Below are positions 46,148 to 60,104 of a stretch of 64,000 nt of DNA, piece by piece. The notes below the pieces were generated by a model. The model did not search any database. It saw only the letters and a list, made by a program, of their open reading frames with translations, and was not told where the DNA came from. Positions within the stretch are counted from its first letter, which is position 1; each line of letters opens with the position of its first letter. Position numbers and translations under genes: made by a program. Source of the stretch: Pseudomonadota bacterium (GTDB lineage Bacteria; Myxococcota_A; UBA796; UBA9615); assembly GCA_024229515.1 (NCBI GenBank), contig JAAESI010000071.1:68023-132022 (forward strand), written 5' to 3'.

Positions 46148-48830
46148 CGGCGTAGCGCTGGGCGCGGTCCAGGCGTCCCTGAAGGGCCAGCGCGAAGAGC
46201 GCCTTGCGAGGCGTCTCGGCAGCGGGGTCGGTGCGCTTCAGCAGCGCCTTGGCCGCCTTCCCCGAGCCGGTGACCTGCTCGATCGTGGGCCGGCAGGCCT
46301 CCGGGAGGGGGGCGTCTTCCCCCACGAGGACCTCCCGGAGCAGCTCCAGCGGGTGGTGCATGTCCCGCTTGGGCGGCGTGCCGAGGTCCGCGAGGAAGGT
46401 GCAGAGCAGGCGGCCGACGGCGTGGGAGTGCAGCGGGGAGATCCGCGCCGCTTCCCGGAGGGCGTCGCCGAGGCGGTTCAGCTTCAGGATTTCGTGCCGG
46501 TGGAGCGCCAGCAAGGTGCTCCCCAGCTGCTCGCCGGTGCAGCGGCCGTCGTCGATCGCGGAGATCATCGCGTCAAGCGCGATGGCGCGGGCATCGGCGT
46601 CGCGGGAGCAGAACGCCGTCGCCGCGATCAGCACCGTGCCGGGCGTCCACGTCGCGTCGGGATCGACGGCGGCTTCGATGTGGCCGGCCGCGGACCGCCA
46701 CGCGCTCGCGGCGGCGTCGAGTTCCGCCACGATCACCCCGGCGCCCCGGAAGTAGAGCCCTTCGGGCCAGGCGGGCCAGGCGGGCCAGATCCCGGCCAGA
46801 ACGCGGGCTCGCGCGACCTCCCCCTCGGCCCAGTTCCAGACCCGCCCCGTGCCCCGGTGCAGCAGCACGGTGGGCAGGTGGACGGGGGTGCGTAGCTGCA
46901 GCGAAGGGGAGGCCTCCGTCACGAGCGTGCGGACGGTCTGCTTCCAGCGGTTGGTGCTCGACTTGATGCGCCACCGAATCGTCCCCGGGGAGGCGCCGTC
47001 GGGGCCCGTGCCGACGATCCCCGCCACCGCCTCGGCGCGTGGATGGCGGGCCCGCAGCGCCGCCACCGCCAGCGGTGTGTGGGCGCGTCCGGGCATCAGC
47101 AGCTCCGCCGCGCGCGCTGGCCGGGCGAGGCCTTTGCCGAACAACGCGAGGATCTGGCCGAGGCAGCCCGGGGGGGCGGAGACGACCCCGGGCTCGATCT
47201 CGACCTCCTCCGGCACGGTCGGCTGATCGCCGTCGGCCGCCGCCTGCAGTCCGTCGGCGTCGCCACCGAGGGCGAAGCGCACCGCCGACCACTCCAGCGA
47301 AGGGGAGACGGGTGCTTCGGCCAATGCCTCGGCCCGATGCTCGGGGGCGAGCCGCAGCAGGGCCTGGATGAGGTCCAGGCGGTCGATGGGTTCCCCCGCC
47401 TCGGTCCAGGTTCGCAGCCGGCGCACCAGCGCGCGGGGGTCGATCCAGGCAGGCTCGTGGGTCGGGGCCGCCAGGAGCGGAAGGGCGCCGCTCCGGCGGA
47501 CTCGGCGGGTCACCGCTTCGACCCGCCGCTCCATGAAGATCGCGGGCCCGCAAGCCCGGGCGTGAGCGAACCGTCTGCCGCCGGAGCGGTATCCGCAGAG
47601 CGCCGCGGCGAAGGACGTGGCGAGGCCGGGGAGCCCGGGGCGGAGCCAGCGCTCGGTGACCTCATCGCCGAGGCGTTGGCGCAAAGGGGCGAGCGATGAC
47701 GGCGGCCGCTTCGACCCGGAGCGTGGCGGCCAGATCGGGAGCGGCGGCTGCGATCTCGGCGGCGAGGTCGGGGGCGGGGGAAGGGGCCCGCTTGCCGATC
47801 GTCTGGATCGCCAACGCCTGCACGTCCGCGTGCTCGTGGAGCAGGGCGGCGAGGGCCGTGTCGTACGCCTGGAGCCGGCGGTCCGCGTCCTTGCCGGCGG
47901 CCCGGGCGAGCAGCCGCAGCGCCTTCGTGGGGTGGGTCTTGGTGCGCAGCTCCAGCCCGGCCGGAGCGCGTCGATCAGCGCCCCGGGATCCACGGCCTTG
48001 GTCTTGAGCACCGCGCTGACCCCCTTGAGTCCGGCGGCGACGACCGCGCTGTGGGGGCTCCCCAGCAGATCGAGGTAGCTCTGCGCGCGCGCATCCCGCT
48101 CCGCCGGGGTGGGCTTCAGGGCGTCGTGGGCGCGGAGCACGCCGGCGGAGGTCACCGGTCCGTGGCCCCGGGTGGCGCCGGCGAGGGTGGCGTCCAGCAC
48201 GACGTCGCGGTCCATCTCCCCCAGGGCGATGAGCTCCTCCAGCAGGGCGATGATCGTGGCCCCCTCGGTGGACCACGCGGGCGGGTCGCAGCGCAGCAGG
48301 TGGAGCAGTTCTCCGTTCAGATCCGTCGTGCCGGCGCGGTAGCGCTCCGTGCCGCCCTTGCGGTTGGCCTGAAGGAAGCGAAGGAACTGCTGGGCCCAGT
48401 TGCCCGACGCCTCCGGCCGCTCGATCACCCCCGCGTCCCGGAGCTCCTCCAGCACCTGGAACAGAGGCCGCCCGTCCTCGATGGCGAGGCGTGCCTCGAC
48501 CCAGTCCGCGGCCCAGGGGGGGCGGCGGTCGATGAGGATCGGCCCCGCGAGCCACTCGAACTTCGGCCAGGTCCCCACCTGCAGGTCCCAGATCGTGATC
48601 CGGCGGCCGGCGCTCCAGGGTCCCAGCGCGAAGACGGTGGCCGATTCGGCGGAGCTGCCCGTGAACGTGCCCGTGTTGCGGCTCGCCTTGAGCAGCTCCT
48701 GGGTGGTGGTGCTGAGGGTCTTTCGCTCCGCCTCCGGCATGCCCCGCAGCGCCTCGGCGACGCGCTTCGCCTTGCCGGTGCCGACGAGGTCGCGGAGCTC
48801 CTCGGGGGGGCACTGCCGGTCCACGACCAT
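46128..48830 (-). CDS. C-terminal open frame of the interrupted SWIM/DUF6493-like protein
   Basis: An open frame of 900 codons starting at an internal ATG right after the SWIM motif; the true coding sequence extends upstream to the TAG. It begins MVVDRQCPPEELRDLVGTGKAKRVAEALRGMPEAERKTL, resembling DUF6493 proteins, and continues as Ala/Leu-rich helical repeats. About residues 290-380 are out of frame relative to the real coding pattern. In related operons a SWIM protein and a DUF6493 protein are separate neighbours; here they appear fused. Confidence 0.6.
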   Translation of the reverse strand: MVVDRQCPPEELRDLVGTGKAKRVAEALRGMPEAERKTLSTTTQELLKASRNTGTFTGSSAESATVFALGPWSAGRRITIWDLQVGTWPKFEWLAGPILIDRRPPWAADWVEARLAIEDGRPLFQVLEELRDAGVIERPEASGNWAQQFLRFLQANRKGGTERYRAGTTDLNGELLHLLRCDPPAWSTEGATIIALLEELIALGEMDRDVVLDATLAGATRGHGPVTSAGVLRAHDALKPTPAERDARAQSYLDLLGSPHSAVVAAGLKGVSAVLKTKAVDPGALIDALRPGWSCAPRPTPRRRCGCSPGPPARTRTAGSRRTTRPSPPCSTSTRTCRRWRSRRSASGPLPPPPTSPPRSQPPLPIWPPRSGSKRPPSSLAPLRQRLGDEVTERWLRPGLPGLATSFAAALCGYRSGGRRFAHARACGPAIFMERRVEAVTRRVRRSGALPLLAAPTHEPAWIDPRALVRRLRTWTEAGEPIDRLDLIQALLRLAPEHRAEALAEAPVSPSLEWSAVRFALGGDADGLQAAADGDQPTVPEEVEIEPGVVSAPPGCLGQILALFGKGLARPARAAELLMPGRAHTPLAVAALRARHPRAEAVAGIVGTGPDGASPGTIRWRIKSSTNRWKQTVRTLVTEASPSLQLRTPVHLPTVLLHRGTGRVWNWAEGEVARARVLAGIWPAWPAWPEGLYFRGAGVIVAELDAAASAWRSAAGHIEAAVDPDATWTPGTVLIAATAFCSRDADARAIALDAMISAIDDGRCTGEQLGSTLLALHRHEILKLNRLGDALREAARISPLHSHAVGRLLCTFLADLGTPPKRDMHHPLELLREVLVGEDAPLPEACRPTIEQVTGSGKAAKALLKRTDPAAETPRKALFALALQGRLDRAQRYAASTSDA

Positions 48831-49091
48831 GCGGGCGGCGAGGATGTGCTTGCAGGAGCCCCGATCGGTGCCGTGGCGGGCGAACCAGGGGCACGTGCAG
48901 CGGTCGCCGTCCGGCTGCAGGCGGACGTGGTACTCGCTGTCGGCGGCGCTTCCGGGGATCCGCAGTTCGGCCCGGGGGCCGTTCCGTTCGACGATCCGAA
49001 TCGCTGGATCCTCGGCCAGCTTGCGCGCCCCCGCGAGGCGGGGGTCGAGCGTCTCGACCGCTTTCAGGTCGAAGGGAAGCTGCCGGTGGAA

Positions 49092-50164
49092 CTAGGTGCC
49101 GAGGTGGAGGTCGTAGCCGACCTGACCTTGCGCGGCGAGCACCGCGAGGGCCCCTTCGACCTCGCTTCGCTCCAGCCCCGACCGATCCGCGATCGCGTCG
49201 ACGTCCAGCGCCGACTGCCACTGCAGAGACGCCTTCACGCGGGGAAGGGCGCGCTCCCAGCCGTCGCCCGCGAGGGCATCCAGGGCCTGCCCCTCGCCGC
49301 TGAAGTCGCGATGGACCTCCGGGCTGAGCATGAAGGTGTAGCGGCCCACCGGCGTGGTCAGTTCCCACGCCGAGGTGCCCGAGGCGCCCGCGAACACCCG
49401 CAGCGAATCGGCCTTCGTGATGATCGCCTCGAGCAGGCGAAGCCGGTCGGTCCCGGCGATCCGCACGGAGTCGCGCGCCTCCCGCAGGCTGAGGCGGAGT
49501 CCGCGCCCCGCGCCGACCACGAACGCTGGTCGGGCGTTCGCCCCGCTCCGCGGCAGTGACCGGATGAAGCGTCGAGCCTCGACCCCGCTGACCTCGAACA
49601 GCGGCTTCATGCCCGCCTGGTAGGCCTGGACCTCGGTGAAGCCGCGCACCCACCGGGACGGCAGCTTGACCTTCTTCTCCACGACGTCGTCGCTGCCGGC
49701 GACGCCCATCTTGACCTCGGCGGCGCCCACGGCGAGGTCGACGGTGTCCCGGTCTCGGACCTTGCTGAGGGCCACCCTCATGGGTGCGTTGAAGTCGACG
49801 TTGGTCGTGCCTCGGCCCTGGATGTCCGCCTCGATGGCGTCCACGTCCACGCGGGCGTACAGGCCGTTGTCGGAGCTGAATCCCTCGAAGCGGAGAAGCT
49901 CCGAGCTGGAGGTGACGACCGGGTCCATCGTCAGGCGGCGGGTGGGGTCGTAGAAGCGGGCGCGGACCACGTCCGAGAGGCACAGGAGCAGGTCGGCGGT
50001 GACCTTCGGCTTCGTCAGCCGCCCCTGCAGGAAGTAGGGGTTGGAAGGGACCCCTTCGACGACGCTGCAGGTCGCGAGGCTGAGGCCCCAGTCGACGCCC
50101 GGTCGGGGCGCGGAGTTGAGGCCGGAGGCATGGGCGTAGCGGTAGGAGAAGGCGACGGCGGCGC

Positions 50165-50168
<4 letters not shown>
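49092..50168 (-). CDS. N-terminal fragment of the interrupted SWIM protein
   Basis: 358 residues from ATG 50168 (overlapping the upstream acyl-CoA synthetase stop, ATGA) to the TAG at 49092. It contains an all-beta-looking region (VTSSSELLRFEGFSSDNGLYARVDVDAIEADIQGRGTTNVDFNAPMRVALSKV) and a helix-turn-helix-like end (VDAIADRSGLERSEVEGALAVLAAQGQVGYDLH), which normally leads directly into the SWIM zinc finger. If the TAG is real, this piece could be made as a stand-alone product. Confidence 0.65.
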
Positions 50169-53721
<3,553 letters not shown>

Positions 53722-53722
<1 letters not shown>

Positions 53723-56700
53723 TGCCGCTGGCGGACATCCTGAGCACCTGGCGGAACGGCGGCGCGCACCACGTCGTCGCCCCGTTCACGGATCCGTCGT
53801 CGTTCCTCGCCGAGGACGCGCGCACCGTCGTGGTGCTCTCGACCGACGTGGAGGCGCTGGCGTGGGCCGGCGGCCTGGGCGCGGGGCTGCTCATCCGCAC
53901 CGTCGCCCGGCGCGATCGCACCCGCACGTTGACCTCGCCGATGGCACCCCGCGCCGTGGTGACGTCGCTGGAGTCGCTGGAGTCGTCCGTGATGCGGGCC
54001 GAGCTGGCGCGGGATCTCGGCGGCGCCGCCTGGCTCGTGCCCCAGGCGGATGCCTTGTCGTCCGTGGCCGCCCTGGGCGCGGCGCGGCGCGATCAGCTGA
54101 CCCGGGCCCATGAAGCGGCCGGAGGAGGGGGACTCCTCCACGTGCATGCATCCACGGCACACGCCCCGGCCGAGACGGCCATCGAGGGCGGCACCCCCGG
54201 AGCGCTGCGGTGCGGGGGCGAGCGTCGGGCGTTGGCCGGCTCGCTGCTGGTGCCCACCGACGGCGGACTCGCTGCTGGCCCCGACGCGTTCGGGGAGGAG
54301 TTCGGCCACGAGCTGGGCGAAGTCGGTCTGTCGCGGCGTGAGCACGACCTGCGTCGGCTGCAGGCCCGTCCGTGGCGTCAGGCGATCGACGCGGCGTCCT
54401 CCAAGGCGCGGGGCGTGGACGCCTTCATCGATGCCTTCGGGGCGGTGCCCGGCCGCGCCGTGCTCGTGCTCGGGGGGGCGGCGACGCCGTCCCAGTTGGC
54501 GGTGCCGTCGGGGGCCGCGCTCGCGGTCACGGGGACCGCCTCCGCCGTAGGAACGATCGACGCTGCAGCGGTGGAGGCCTGCCGGGCCGCATTGAGCGCA
54601 GAGGCCCCCGCCGATTCGGGCTGGTTCGCCGTCTCCGGGGACGAGGCCCGCGCTCCGGGCTCGCTGTTGTCCGCTCTGGTGGCGGTGGGCGCGCTCGCGT
54701 CCGCCCGCCCGTGCGCCCTCGCGGCCAAGGTCGCCGATCAGCGGCGCTTCCGTCCCCCGGGCGTGGACCGCGAACCGGGCTACCGCGCCCTTCACGACGC
54801 GTACCAGGGGGCGATGCGCTCTTGGAGCCTCGCCGACCGCGCGCGCCTGGCGCTGACGGACCGCGCGCCGCAGGACCTGCGGACGTTGGCGCGAGCGCTC
54901 GGCTGGGAACCGGCGCGAATCGCCGATCTGCTCGTCGCGATGAACGACGACGGTCTCGTCACCGCCTACGTCGAGCCCCTCGGAGGAGCGGCCGATTGGC
55001 AGGTTGTGCCCGGACCCCGGTGGTCGGCCTCGGCGGACGAACTGGCTCGGGCGATCGGGGACCTGCGGGCCGGTCGATCGGCCGCCCGGGAAGCTGCCGC
55101 GGGCGTGCTGTCGGCGGATGGATGCCGCGGTCAGGCGATCGGGGAGGCGCTGGGCGTGCCCCTGGAGGCGCCCTGCGGATGCTGCGACGTCTGCGACCCC
55201 GACTCGGCCGCGTGGCCGGCGACGCTGGCTCGGACCGCCGCTCCCAGCAACCCCGCGCCCTCGCTCAGTGCCCCCACCGCGCGCCAGAATCGCGCCCCCA
55301 GCCTCGACTCCTTGTTCAGCGGCCTCGGCGGTTCGACCGCGGCGGTCGCCCCCGCTCCGAAGAAGTGGACTGACGCACAGCTGCGCGACAGCCTCGAGTC
55401 CGGGGACGAAGCGCGCATCGCCGAGGCGATCGAGCAGGCCGGGTCGGCGTCGTCGGCGTGGGTCCGCGCGGGGTTCACGTACTCCGGCCCCGGCGGCCGC
55501 CGATGCACCCCTCCAGCCGAGGTGATGGCCGACCTCGTCCGCTTCCTCGCCGACGAGGCATCCCCCGCGGGGGCTTCCGAGGTCGCCGGCCGGCGGGCCG
55601 CGTCGGGCTCAATCGAGATTCGGTGCCGCGGCGGCGGATTCGCCGGAGGCCACCGGTTCACGATGCGGATCGGCGTCGATGTCGGCTGGAGTCCGCAGCC
55701 GGGCAAGGCGTCCGGGGGCGGTCTGCTGGCTGCCGCTTCCGCCGCGGACGAGGCATTGACGGGTCTGGTCGAGGCGCTCGCCGGGCGATCTGCCTGGCTC
55801 CAGTGGCGCAGCCGCGCCGATGAGCAGCTCGAGGAGGCGCTGAGTGGCTCGGAGCTGCCCTCGCTAGCCTCGGTGTTCGCAGGCGGTCCCGAACCCGCCG
55901 AGGGCCCGTGGAGCGAGCCTCTGGGCGCCCTGCGGCTCGCCGGGGACGGTCAGTTCGATGCTGCCCTGGCCGCGCTCCCGGAGCTTCCGGGGGCCGACGC
56001 CGTGGAGACGATGCTCCTGGCCGCCGTCGGCGCGTGGGAGACGTTGTGGGAGTCCGCCGTCGAAGCGCTGGGCTCGGGGCGGTTCCCGAAGGAGCTGATT
56101 CCAAGGCTGGAGGCGCGGGCGCTGCTCGGCCTGGAGCCGCGTCCCGAGCTGTCGGCGGAGCTCGCCGGAGCCTGGCTGGCGTTCGCCGCGGCGGACCTCG
56201 GAGCGGACGAGGGGCGGGGCACGGCCCTGCTCGATCGCGTGACGAGCGGGGCCCCCGGCGCCTTCGCGAAGCTGGCGAAGCTGGCGGACCCGCCGACGGT
56301 GGCAGCCTGCGCCCTGGCGGTCGGGTCCCTGCCGGCCTCGTTGCTCGGTCACGTCATCGACGCCGATCCCGTTGCGGCCCTGAGCGGGGTGCACCGCGCC
56401 AACCCGGACCGCGTCTGGTCGGACCACTTCGCCTCCCGCACCGAGGAGGAGCAGCGGGCGCTCATCGAGCGGCTTCGCGGCCCGGCCCCCGACTTCGCCG
56501 AGGCGGGCCTCGCGACCTTCGCGCACCGGGACGCCCAGACGGCGTTGCGGGCCGAGATCGTCGAGCTGGCGGCCGCGGACGAACTGGCGAAGGTCGTCGG
56601 CCTCCTGCCCCGCCTGGAAGCCGCTGACGACGAGGTGCGGGCCATCGCCGCGCGGGCGGCGGCGGCGCAGCGCCAGTTCACCGCTCCCCTGGCCCAGGCG

Positions 56701-57174
56701 CTGACCGGCGACGGGCACGACGAGGCGGCGTGGACCGCGGTCAAGGCGGCGCACGCCGAAGGCTGGCTCGACTCCATCGTCGCCATCTTGCGCGCGCAGG
56801 CCCGCCGCCACGCCCACGACGAGCGACGTGCCGTGTGGCTCGCCCGCGCGCTCGCCACGGGCGGTCGCTGGGCCGATGCGGAGCTTCAGTTCCGGGAGGC
56901 CGCCAAGCTGACCGCCGGCCTCGAGCCGGAGTTCGAGGGCATCGATCTGGCGCTGGAGGCGGGCGAGGAGGAGCGGGTCGGCCGCTGGCTCGTCACGATC
57001 GTGCGCAGCAACCGCGGCCGCTCCGCCGCGCGCGAGATCACGATGCGCGCGTGGGGCAACAAGCTCCCCGCGTCCGCGGCGAAGCCGTTGCTGGAGGCTC
57101 TAACGAAAGATGGCTCCGGCGTATTCGCCGGAGCCATCAGAGCTCTCGATGACCTTCTGAAGAAGGCTCGGTAG
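53722..57174 (+). CDS. 1150-residue protein with RecQ-like zinc cluster and helical repeats
   Basis: Coupled to guaB by a GTG-TAG overlap. The N-terminal 500 residues follow the general order of a RecQ helicase but without Walker A or DEAH motifs (the equivalent position reads AAWLVPQADAL). At about 467-492 is a zinc-binding signature like that of RecQ: CRGQAIGEALGVPLEAPCGCCDVC. A Pro/Ser linker follows (about 505-545), then an Ala/Leu/Glu-rich series of helical repeats to the end. I infer a catalytically dead RecQ-like scaffold fused to a repeat domain; another possibility is chance resemblance of the cysteine cluster. No known family was recognised for the whole protein. Confidence 0.75.
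57101..57138 (-). terminator. Rho-independent terminator of rplC, inside the opposing gene
   Basis: A perfect 13-base stem (57109-57121 with 57126-57138) with a 4-base loop, followed on the minus strand by TTTCGTTA. It lies 40-77 bases after the rplC stop and is embedded in the last codons of the convergent 1150-residue protein gene. Confidence 0.8.
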
Positions 57175-57177
57175 TCG

Positions 57178-57843
<666 letters not shown>

Positions 57844-57911
57844 GGGGACCTCCACTTCATGGTTCAACGCCGCAGCGGACCAGAGGAAGTTGTTTGTTTC
57901 TGAGTCGGCGC

Positions 57912-57939
57912 ACTCTACGGACCGGGACGGCCCTGTCAA
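57912..57939 (-). promoter_or_regulatory. Sigma-70-type promoter of rplC
   Basis: Minus strand TTGACA (57939-57934), a 16-base spacer, TAGAGT (57917-57912). Transcription would start near 57905, leaving a leader of about 60 bases. The -35 box is close to the stop of the upstream lipoprotein gene. Confidence 0.7.
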
Positions 57940-57942
57940 GCG

Positions 57943-59184
57943 TTACAGGCCGATCGAGCAGTTCACCGACGAGCCGTCCGTCAGGTGCCCGATGAGGGTG
58001 CCGATGTCGGGCGCCAGGGTGCCGATCGTGAAGGCGTAGGCGCCGTTGAAGTTGATCACTTCGACGCCGGCCTGGCCGACGTTGAAGGTGATCGTCGTGG
58101 TCTCGCCCGCGCCCAGGGTCGAGTCCTCGGGAGCGTCGATGCTGAAGGCGGGGTGGTCGGTGCAGAACTCGCCGCCCTCGCTGATCGGTGCCACCGCCAG
58201 GCTGCCGGCGCCGATGTTGGTCACATCCACGGAGCCCGCGCCGGTGCCGACCTGGACGTACAGCAGGTCGCCCTCGGTCAGCGGGGCCAGCGACAGCGGC
58301 ACGCCGCCCTCCACCTCGAGCTCGGGCAGGCAGGCGCCGCAGTCCTCGGTCACGACCGCGTCCAGCGACACGCTGATGCTGCCCTGGTCGGGGTCGTTGG
58401 ACTCGATCACGATGGTCGCGCTGTGCGGCCCCAGATCGGCGCCCACGGGGTTGAACGTGACCGTCAGGTTCGCGGGGGCGCCGCCGGGGTTGATGGTGCC
58501 GCCGGTGAAGCCGCCGATGGTGAAGGTGTCGTCCCCGCTGATGCTGACCGAGTCGACGTCCAAGGGGGCGCCGCCACCGTTGCTGATCACGACCATGTCG
58601 TTGATCGCAGCCTGGTTCTGGGGGATCTCGCCGAAGTCGATGGCGACGGGGTCCAGGTCGATGCTCGGGTCCCCGGAGAAGGAGTCGTCGTCGTCCCCGG
58701 AGGCGTCGTCATCGTCGCTGGCATCGTCGTCGTCGCCGGACGGCGGGTCGACGAAGGTGACTTCGCAGTCCGTGGTGGTCGAGCAGCCGCCCAGGGCGAC
58801 GAGGAAGGGGCCGCTGTTGTCCGCCGAGGTGTAGACCTCGATCCAGCCGAGGTACTCGCCGTCGCCGGGGGGCCAGAACTGGGCGGCGATCTCCTGCGAG
58901 GAGCCGGCGGGCAGGTCCATCGGCATGGTCGCGGGCAGGCTGGTGAGGGCGAACGAGGTAACGCTGTCCTCGTCCAGGCGGATCGTCTCGATCGTGATCG
59001 CCGCGGTGCCTTCGTTGCTCAGCGTGATGGTCTGGTCGTTCGAGAAGTCGAGCGCCGGCACGTAGCCGAAGTCGACCTGCTCCGGGCTCGCCTCGAGCGG
59101 ATGGGCGGTCGTGGTGCGCCCCCCGGGCCCACAGGCGGTGATCAGGGCGGCGGCGATCAGCAGGAACGAAAGACGGCTACGCAT
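57943..59184 (-). CDS. Asp-rich lipoprotein with ASH-type immunoglobulin-like domains
   Basis: The 413-residue product starts MRSRLSFLLIAAALITACG with anchor Cys18. It contains three domains of the ASPM-SPD-2-Hydin/choice-of-anchor D kind (VDFGYVPALDFSNDQTITLSNEGTAAITIETI; IDFGEIPQNQAAINDMVVISNGGGAPLDVDSV; DVTNIGAGSLAVAPIS), each marked by the DFG...NxG pattern, separated by an acidic linker with repeats GDDDDAS. Such proteins are surface-exposed in Myxococcota and may bind calcium or partner proteins. A good promoter precedes it at 59211-59240 and a GAGGGAG ribosome site is present. Confidence 0.87.
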   Translation of the reverse strand: MRSRLSFLLIAAALITACGPGGRTTTAHPLEASPEQVDFGYVPALDFSNDQTITLSNEGTAAITIETIRLDEDSVTSFALTSLPATMPMDLPAGSSQEIAAQFWPPGDGEYLGWIEVYTSADNSGPFLVALGGCSTTTDCEVTFVDPPSGDDDDASDDDDASGDDDDSFSGDPSIDLDPVAIDFGEIPQNQAAINDMVVISNGGGAPLDVDSVSISGDDTFTIGGFTGGTINPGGAPANLTVTFNPVGADLGPHSATIVIESNDPDQGSISVSLDAVVTEDCGACLPELEVEGGVPLSLAPLTEGDLLYVQVGTGAGSVDVTNIGAGSLAVAPISEGGEFCTDHPAFSIDAPEDSTLGAGETTTITFNVGQAGVEVINFNGAYAFTIGTLAPDIGTLIGHLTDGSSVNCSIGL

Positions 59185-59210
59185 GAGGGCTCCCTCGATA
59201 AAGCGCGCGG

Positions 59211-59240
59211 ATTGTAGGGGGAGGAGCGGCACCGGGCCAA
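59211..59240 (-). promoter_or_regulatory. Sigma-70-type promoter of the Asp-rich lipoprotein gene
   Basis: Minus strand TTGGCC (59240-59235), 18-base spacer, TACAAT (59216-59211), about 27 bases before the start codon with a GAGGGAG ribosome site between. Confidence 0.5.
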
Positions 59241-59296
59241 GGACAAAGGTTTGCCCCATCCGGCTGTCAGCGGAGGACCCGAGTCCTCGACGCTGT

Positions 59297-60094
59297 CTAG
59301 AAGGTGTACTTCAGGAAGATGTCGATCCCCAGCCCCATGGCCGGCCAGGGGCCGCCGAGGATGAGGTCGTAGTCGAAGTCGATGCCCAGCGAGAAGTGCG
59401 ACAGCCGGGTGTAGTACTCGAACCCGATGCCCGCCTGCACGATGCCGAGGGGACGCCCCTGCATGATGTAGGGGAAGCCGCCGGCGGCGATGCGGGTGAG
59501 CACCGCCTGGTTCTGCAGGTCCACCAGGGGAGGGGAGTAGCCCACACCACCGGCCGCATGCACCTGGAGGCTGAAGCGCTTGACGCGCTTGCCGCCGAAG
59601 TTCGGACCGGCGCGGATGCCGGCGATGCCGCCGAAGACCCGGAAGTCACCCTGGATGGGGGACGCGATGCCCAGGTCGATGGAGACGCCGTCTCCGTTGG
59701 TGATCAGCTGGAAGAAGGAACCCTCGATGCTCAACGTGAAGTTGAGTCGGTCCAGGACGTCGTAGCCGAACGAGAAGTCCAGCTGCGTGCCCGAGGTGCT
59801 GGTCACGCCGGAGATCGGCGGGAACCAGAACAACGGCCCGATGTTCATCTTGGCGTAGGCGCCCTTGACGACTTCACGCACGACCCGCTTGCGGGTCCGC
59901 GTCTGACGGCGGGCACGCGCGCTCTCCTCGCGCTCGATGTCGACGGAGTCGTCGTCATCGTCGTCGTCGTCGTCGGGGTACTCCTCGTCGTCGTCCTCCG
60001 AGTCGTCCCGCTGGGCGAACGCGCTCGTAGGCGCGACCAGCAGGAGACCAAGGACAACGAGCAGCAGCGCGTAGGGGCTCTTCTTCAGCAGCAT
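59297..60094 (-). CDS. cglE: CglE-like gliding motility outer-membrane protein
   Basis: The 265-residue exported protein has a signal peptide (MLLKKSPYALLLVVLGLLLVAPTSAFAQ), an acidic run (EDDDEEYPDDDDDDDDDSVD), a basic stretch (RARRQTRTRKRVVREVVKG) and a C-terminal beta-barrel-like domain of alternating strands (YAKMNIGPLFWFPPISGV ... FDYDLILGGPWPAMGLGIDIFLKYTF) ending in Phe, as outer-membrane barrels do. It follows the FHA/TonB gliding gene by 10 bases. Position and general make-up match CglE of Myxococcus adventurous (gliding) motility; the assignment rests mainly on context with the CglF and GltG-like neighbours. A small hairpin (59273-59288) follows the stop. Confidence 0.7.
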   Translation of the reverse strand: MLLKKSPYALLLVVLGLLLVAPTSAFAQRDDSEDDDEEYPDDDDDDDDDSVDIEREESARARRQTRTRKRVVREVVKGAYAKMNIGPLFWFPPISGVTSTSGTQLDFSFGYDVLDRLNFTLSIEGSFFQLITNGDGVSIDLGIASPIQGDFRVFGGIAGIRAGPNFGGKRVKRFSLQVHAAGGVGYSPPLVDLQNQAVLTRIAAGGFPYIMQGRPLGIVQAGIGFEYYTRLSHFSLGIDFDYDLILGGPWPAMGLGIDIFLKYTF

Positions 60095-60104
60095 GGGGTC
60101 CTGA

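Noticed and set aside
49092-49094. TAG decoded as pyrrolysine
   Set aside because: No methylamine methyltransferase context, and other genes nearby (pilB, guaB, rpl-associated neighbours) use TAG as an ordinary stop; gene decay is simpler.
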